Assembly (NCBI RefSeq): GCF_040954835.1
Contig: NC_090704.1
Span: forward strand, 39,932,979 to 39,996,978
DNA: 64,000 bases
Direction of reading: 5' to 3'
Source: Lepisosteus oculatus
Taxonomy: Eukaryota; Chordata; Actinopteri; Semionotiformes; Lepisosteidae
Made by a program: the position numbers and the translations under genes. Under the pieces are notes generated by a model. It saw only the letters and a program-made list of their open reading frames with translations, did no database searches and had not been told where the DNA came from. Below are positions 60,101 through 64,000 of the stretch, in pieces. Each line of letters opens with the position of its first letter. Position 1 is the stretch's first letter.

Positions 60101-63044
60101 TATATATGCAAGGACTCAGCACTCAGAAAATTCACACTCTTCTAAACCCTGAGATGTGCACCACTTCTTTTATTTCTGACAGGGATTCAGAGACGTAAGA
60201 TCGCAACAATGTTAACTACAATCACAGCTACCATGAGGGCAGAAACACAGTGGGATGCTTGAAAGGCAGAGTGGAAAGACAACGGGCTCTTGGGCTCAGC
60301 TACGCACCATGCTGGGGCTGGTTGAGCAGTTGCTGGATGGAGGCCTTCCTGGCCAACAGGAAGTCAGCAAGGGCTTGCCGCGGTGAGCTGTCCTCTAGGA
60401 GCATGGTGGACACCAGGGCTTCTGCAATGGCCTGGTCTGAAACCACTTGGCCCTTCAGGAGAGATTTACTCTCCAGCAAGATGGTGGACCTGAAAATACA
60501 CAGACCAGTCGCAAAAAATTGGACATAAAAAAATGACAGTCAGCTTCCGAGCCCTGATTTCCACCTGTTACGCGCAAAGGCCAAAAAATCGTTATGATCG
60601 TTATCCTTAATTTCTACTTCAAAGTAATTTCTTTACATAAGCTATTCCATAAAGTAAAACAGCTGAATCAAACACTCAAAGATTCCACTAGGTGGCTAAA
60701 TGCCTAGAGAAGTTTTGGCACATTATGTTCACTGTGTGCTGAAGCCAAAGTTATTTTTAATACCTACCATACTACCAGTATTTTCAGCAAAGAACAATAT
60801 TTACTTTATCAAACTGTAACAGAAAACAAACAAGGGGCAAATAATAATACTACACTTGATTAAAAAAAATAACTTCTCAAAGCACTTTACAGCAAGAAAA
60901 AACGTTTACGAAGAAAAGAGGTGATAAAATGAACAAATTAAAAACAAAGAGCATATAACACCGCAAGGTGGAACTGCCACCTTTTTTTCAGTCGGACATT
61001 GTTGAGAAGACCACACCCTGTAGGGATCGGAGCGGAGAAACGAGCAGGCCACACTGGTGCCCGATGGCGTCTCTAGCTGGCAGAGGGGGCAGTGCTTACC
61101 TGAAGTGTCCAGCAGCAGCCACCTGGCGCACCAGGATGGGAAAGCGGGCCAGCACTGGGCTGTAGTTCGGCCCTCCACCCCCCAGCTGCAGCAGGCTGTG
61201 CAGGTGGCAGCAGAGCAGGTAGAGCCGGGTGGCGTGGAGGTACTGGGAAGACTCCATCGCACTCCAGATCCGCTCCGGGATTTCCAGCAGCAGCTTGATC
61301 TGGGCAGCCATGCTGTAAAACTTCTCCTGAGACTGGCGCTGGCTCTGCAGCACAGGAGACAGGGGTACAGGCACCCACCTATCAAATACTGTAACGTTGC
61401 CGTGTTATACCAGAACAGAGATAACAGATCACGAGTGTTCCTCTCCTGTATAAGACCTTTTATGGATCATTCCAAAAGGTGAAAAAACTATATTTCTCTT
61501 AATGGCTTTCCTTATGGCAAAAATGTTTCATATAGCTTTGCTTTTGATATAGTACTAACTGTACTTAAAGCTTTTTAAAAATAAAATAGAGATTTTTTCT
61601 GCTAACACAAAAAGATCTCCATACCCCTTTTTTGGAGGCACTTCTTTACACAGAGGGTTGTAGGAGTATGGGGAGACGTATCCAGCCATGCTGTTGAAGC
61701 TGATACCATGCCTTCTTAAAAGAATCCCCTTAAATGAAAAGCTAGATGAGGTCCTCGGATCAATAAGCCACAGATGACTAAATAGACTACACGGACCAAA
61801 CAGCATCCTTATTGTTTGCAACTGATTTCATGTTCCTAATTGAATCAATGTTCACATTCCTTCGATAGGAACTTTATTTTTCTTTAGATAAAAAGACAGC
61901 AGGCTATTTCAGGCCAGCTTCATATGACTTCACCAAGACATGGCATTTCCAAGGGATTTATCTTCTTGAATTACATCTACACATAATTATGGAATAGAAT
62001 CCCATTTCTGACTTTAGTGGCTTTAGCTGTGATTAAGGTAACTAAATAAATGACTAATGAAGATTGTGAGTAAGTGTGCCAGGCTAGCTTCCCTGTGACA
62101 CTGGAAGGCAAAATATTACCCAAATGTATCATTAGCAATATTGAACATATGAACGCCAGACTTAATCTGATCCAGCAGCGACGCCTAGCGAAATATTTGC
62201 AAATTACATGTATTTCAAACACAAATGTACTTCTGCCCAACGTTATAGTCAGTTAAATAATTAGTGCGTGTCAAAAGATCAGTGTTGATACAGGTTGTAT
62301 TTTTTGCTGCAACTGGAATGTTAGATTGTCAATGATAAATTTGAGCCTCATAACTACGATCTCCTGCCAACAACAGAGATCTCACATGTTTTAAAACAGC
62401 ATCATTTGCGACTACGGTTTGACAACATCTGTTGCCAAATTAATCTGGTGTCGTTATCAGTGCTGTTAAACGACAGACGGTCTTCTGTTGTAACGTGTGT
62501 GTGCCATACCGTGGATTTACCGGTCACAACAAAAGGCAGGTGGCATGGGCACTAGCTGTCCATACAATAATAGATATTCATCGGACAACAGCAGAGCTGC
62601 ATAGTCGCCTTTCGGAAAGCAGTCGAAAACTGCAAACCCATAAAAAGCAACCGTTTTGTAAGGCAACACTGTAAACGATAGGACATTTCGATCAGTGGCA
62701 TTTTTAAAATACCCGACGACGGCCACGTCACTTACTTCCAACCTGCTGACAGGCAGAGACGGATTTTTTCCTTGTTTGAGTTGGTGACAGTAGCGATGCA
62801 TGTCTTGAATCGACTGCACGACGCTCTCCGAGCACTGCCGCATCTCGCCTATCGTATCCGCGGCCTCGATCAAGTCCCGGTAGCGCTCTCCGACCATCTG
62901 CCGCAACTCCTCTTTTTTCTGCTCGATCTCGCCCCGCACCCTGCGCTCTATACCTCGAATCTCATCGGCACTGTAACGCTCAAACAGGGCAGTCGGGTCT
63001 CCGATTTCCGAGATCCGGAGCGAATGAGCTGGCACAGCCGCCAT
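51017..63044 (-). CDS. COG1: COG1, conserved oligomeric Golgi complex subunit 1
   Basis: Lobe A subunit of the eight-protein COG tethering complex on Golgi membranes, needed for retrograde vesicle traffic and correct glycosylation. Minus-strand join of 62736-63044, 61100-61344, 60308-60489, 59740-59910, 58820-58976, 58311-58521, 57210-58001, 56393-56539, 55573-55734, 55281-55405, 54877-54985, 54208-54317, 53710-53794 and 51017-51154. The total is 2943 nt, 980 residues plus TGA, the length of human COG1. Seen directly: an N-terminal helical Vps51-type region with KKEELRQMVGERYRDLIEAA from residue 43, SQEKFYSMAAQIKLLLEIPE in exon 2, WSESPNDLLSDAAWVSV and FMARLCQSMSELCPSLKQC in exon 7, IDPFDLDVFTPPLN in exon 11, and the conserved end LFKLGWLSSMAK. 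The start ATG has G at -3 and G at +4. All junctions are GT-AG and in phase. Confidence 0.96.
51155..53709 (-). other. COG1: COG1 intron 13
   Basis: 2.6 kb, AT-rich, no repeat or gene recognised. Confidence 0.8.
53710..53794 (-). CDS. COG1: COG1 coding exon 13
   Basis: Residues about 907-935: FGLLPLSMSTSRKSSKPASR, GSEISRTQ. Acceptor ccccag|GTTCGG, donor ACCCAG|gttagg, phase 0. Confidence 0.92.
54208..54317 (-). CDS. COG1: COG1 coding exon 12
   Basis: Residues 871-906 plus two bases: VLLGLLTGTEKQFSSRG, QEPYNILPLASSQIR. Acceptor gtgcag|GTGCTG, donor ATCCG|gtgagt. Confidence 0.94.
54877..54985 (-). CDS. COG1: COG1 coding exon 11
   Basis: Residues about 834-870: GHIDPFDLDVFTPPLNTNLT, RLVQRTS. 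Acceptor caccag|GATCCA, donor ACCTCT|gtacgt, phase 0. Confidence 0.94.
55281..55405 (-). CDS. COG1: COG1 coding exon 10
   Basis: Residues 793-833 plus two bases: MTQNRALQLLFDLRYLSVTL. Acceptor ctttcag|GACCCT, donor CCCAG|gtaccc. Confidence 0.93.
55573..55734 (-). CDS. COG1: COG1 coding exon 9
   Basis: Residues 739-792: PSWYVQTLLFHLCLEVNRIG, GHALPKVTLQELLKGCLD. Acceptor tttgcag|CCCTCA, donor AACAAG|gtgagc, phase 0. Confidence 0.95.
56016..56187 (+). mobile_element. V-SINE-like tRNA-derived SINE
   Basis: A B-box-like GTGGGTTTAAATCACAG (56063-56080) is followed by CTGAGCAAGTTACTACTCTC, TGATTGCTCCAGTAAAACAC, CCAGCTGTACTGTATAATTT and GTAAGTTACTTTAGATAAA. This is the order of a fish V-SINE body and tail (compare ACCTGAACAAGGCCCTTAAC at 32341). 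Antisense to COG1. Confidence 0.7.
56393..56539 (-). CDS. COG1: COG1 coding exon 8
   Basis: Residues 690-738: ALVQNFAGRLHSSSAGSILE, WEELEIQEETESGSKVTSKI. Acceptor tctcag|GCTCTG, donor GTTCAG|gtgaat, phase 0 on both sides. Confidence 0.95.
57210..58001 (-). CDS. COG1: COG1 coding exon 7 (large)
   Basis: 264 codons, residues 426-689, from ALTQEGMEEISSSSRILL to AYRIWSSALTE. Acceptor ctcccag|GCTCTT, donor ACCGAG|gtttgt. The open frame runs on past the donor, but the next recognisable residues (ALVQNFAG) are in exon 8. Confidence 0.95.
58311..58521 (-). CDS. COG1: COG1 coding exon 6
   Basis: Residues about 355-425: SGLLVYVKSLKGLAAIRDAV and RPLSFWEDFLQQLFLQRLQ. Acceptor ctgcag|GTGTAA, donor CTGCAG|gttggt, phase 0. 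Confidence 0.94.
58820..58976 (-). CDS. COG1: COG1 coding exon 5
   Basis: Residues about 303-354: SGSWFKYLPSSVTDFQPTLR, then HLRDTLRQWMD. Acceptor ttgcaag|GGAAAG, donor GACAC|gtaagg. Confidence 0.92.
58977..59739 (-). other. COG1: COG1 intron 4
   Basis: 763 bases, almost two thirds of which is a 5S-headed SINE at 59215-59700. Confidence 0.85.
59215..59700 (+). mobile_element. 5S rRNA-derived SINE (SINE3 type)
   Basis: The head matches the 3' half of 5S rRNA: AATGCTAAGCAGGTGTGAGC, CTGGTCAGTA, then TACTTGGATGGGAGACC (the 5S internal C box at 59299-59310) and TCCTGGGAA. A CAGTA duplication interrupts it. The body follows with ACGGGGACACTCTACTGTAA, CCGTCCTTCAGATGAGA, AAAAATCCCAGGGTGTTTCT and CCTCCTAATAATCCCCGTCT. 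The tail is TAGTGTCCAGAAAAGTGCTA and TATAAG. Part of the 3' region (present at 16658) is deleted. Antisense to COG1. Confidence 0.85.
59740..59910 (-). CDS. COG1: COG1 coding exon 4
   Basis: Residues about 246-302: AGIKAQVCSLVELMATTLYQ and SCGLLFATLETVTG. Acceptor cctccag|GTGCTG, donor GCTG|gtatgc. A SINE lies about 40 bases beyond the donor. Confidence 0.93.
60308..60489 (-). CDS. COG1: COG1 coding exon 3
   Basis: Residues about 185-245: LKGQVVSDQAIAEALVSTML then SSPRQALADFLLARKASIQQ. Acceptor attttcag|GTCCAC, donor GCATG|gtgcgt. Confidence 0.94.
61100..61344 (-). CDS. COG1: COG1 coding exon 2
   Basis: Residues 104-184 plus two bases: SQRQSQEKFYSMAAQIKLLL to RQVAAAGHFR. Acceptor gctgcag|AGCCAG, donor TTCAG|gtaagc. 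Confidence 0.95.
61633..61812 (+). mobile_element. LINE ORF2 C-terminal fragment
   Basis: From about 61639 the plus strand reads HFFTQRVVGVWGDV, then SHAVEADTMPS. This is the familiar end of a fish CR1/L2-type LINE reverse transcriptase (FFTQRVVxVWNxLPxxVVEA), followed by GATGAGGTCCTCGGATCAAT. Antisense to COG1, broken. Confidence 0.7.
62736..63044 (-). CDS. COG1: COG1 coding exon 1
   Basis: Residues 1-103; MAAVPAHSLRISEIGDPTAL begins the protein. Donor TTGGAA|gtaagt on the minus strand, phase 0. An upstream AG|gttgga is a weaker alternative that would break the phase. Confidence 0.92.
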
Positions 63045-63127
63045 AGCTGGAATAACAACCTGACAACCCGGAAGGTCCAGCCTCAGAACAGGATTTTGGA
63101 TGCATAAAGCAGGCAGTCAGACCTTCA

Positions 63128-63136
63128 TCACGTGAC
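63128..63136 (-). promoter_or_regulatory. COG1: E-box/CLEAR-like site upstream of COG1
   Basis: TCACGTGAC, containing the CACGTG palindrome, lies about 84 bases upstream of the COG1 start codon. Factors known to bind this sequence include USF, TFEB and TFE3. Placement in the proximal promoter is inferred; no TATA box was seen. Confidence 0.45.
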
Positions 63137-63215
63137 AGGGGTAAAGACTTTGTATTTCATTCATAATCCACTAGTTGGAGCCCAAATGTAAGGATTCAGA
63201 TTCGCGGTAGTTATA

Positions 63216-63331
63216 ATTAATTATAATAATTGCTTACACTTATATAGCGCTTTTCTGGACACTCCACTCAAAGCGCTTTACAGGTAATGGGGACTCCCCT
63301 CCACCACTACCAATGTGCAGCATCAACCTGG
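63216..63331 (-). repeat. SINE3-type 3' tail, inverted
   Basis: Reverse complement of the tail at 16658: AATAATTGCTTACACTTATA, AGCGCTTTTCTGGACACTCC, AAAGCGCTTTACAGGTAATG, GGGACTCCCCTCCACCA and ATGTGCAGCAT. Confidence 0.8.
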
Positions 63332-64000
63332 ATGCATTATGGATGGTTATGGATGCATTAAACAATGTTAAATGTATGATCATTTGCAAAACCACTAAGC
63401 GATGCAAAATTTAAGTTTTAAAACGCTGCATCAGACTGTATAGATTTTGGGTGTTTTTTTCTGATTATTTTGAATGATTCCAAAGCATCTGTTAACTTGA
63501 CATTGCGAAACAGTTTATAGGAAGTCTAAGGCATTATCTTGATTCATTAAAAATCAAGATCAAGGAATACAGTTTCTTTTCGCACGAAGCCCTCCCACGT
63601 GAAAGTATGAAATTTGTTCGAGGAAGCGAGAAATTTCAGTCTTCCTAGTCACTGAGGATCAAATTAAATTAAAATAATTTATGAACCGTGACCAAAAATC
63701 ATATTAATTTGAGATAATGAAACACTTACTGAAGGAATTTTCTAGTTATAATGACATATGCATTTCGTCTAGGCCTGTAATTATGCGGGTCCTATCCCTT
63801 GAGATAATCATTCTGAATTAACTCCACTTCGCCATGAAATGATCTGCCCTTTTCAAATGATGACACATTCATTAGAAGCAGACTTATCTAATCGATGCAT
63901 GCAGTTAATAGACCTTGTAATTGTCACGCATTCAATGGTTTCTAAAATTACTGGGGAAACTACCTGCTTTGATGTGTCCTTGGATCTGTGCATCAGTATT
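63332..64000. other. Unassigned flank upstream of COG1
   Basis: AT-rich sequence with no gene, exon or repeat that I recognise. Confidence 0.7.

Larger units (their letters stand above)
59911..62735 (-). other. COG1: COG1 introns 1 to 3
   Basis: Introns at 59911-60307, 60490-61099 and 61345-62735. Intron 1 contains a LINE fragment at 61633-61812. The rest is unassigned. Confidence 0.8.

Overview
This window is ordinary nuclear DNA from a vertebrate. Three conserved protein-coding genes are broken into short GT-AG exons, set in AT-rich introns with fish-type interspersed repeats. The repeats (a 5S rRNA-headed SINE, V-SINE-like elements, L2-like LINE tails and hairpin-forming repeats) point to a ray-finned fish. 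A non-teleost such as a gar, bowfin or sturgeon is plausible, but the sequence alone does not prove it.

Layout. At 1598-11635 (minus) lie the first two coding exons of GNA13 (G protein subunit alpha-13); the remaining exons are beyond the left edge. From 15196 (plus), head-to-head with GNA13, runs a complete RGS9 gene with 19 coding exons. Exon 17 has two possible ends. Reading through its splice donor gives a 492-residue protein ending at 44842, the retina-type RGS9-1. Splicing to exons 18 and 19 gives a 687-residue protein ending at 48336, the brain-type RGS9-2. From 63044 down to 51017 (minus), tail-to-tail with RGS9, runs a complete COG1 gene: 14 coding exons and 980 residues, the same length as human COG1. 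The 955 bases upstream of COG1 hold an E-box of the TFEB/TFE3/USF type, a SINE tail and no visible gene.

Roles. GNA13 couples receptors to RhoGEFs. RGS9 is a GTPase-accelerating protein for transducin in photoreceptors (RGS9-1) and for Gi/o in striatum-like neurons (RGS9-2), working with G-beta-5 and R9AP or R7BP. COG1 is a lobe A subunit of the Golgi tethering complex. The three share no pathway; the GNA13-RGS9 neighbourhood is an old vertebrate linkage, whereas COG1 lies several megabases away in human.

The accessory content is all repeats: hairpin-forming elements carrying a hammerhead-ribozyme-like core, a decayed hAT transposase, LINE ORF2 ends, 5S-derived SINEs and a nest of inverted L2-like tails in RGS9 intron 12. 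I see no CRISPR array, operon, tRNA gene or new protein system. Splice junctions and reading phases were derived by hand; every exon-to-exon phase in the three genes is consistent. Family assignments come from recognised protein and repeat sequence, not from a search.
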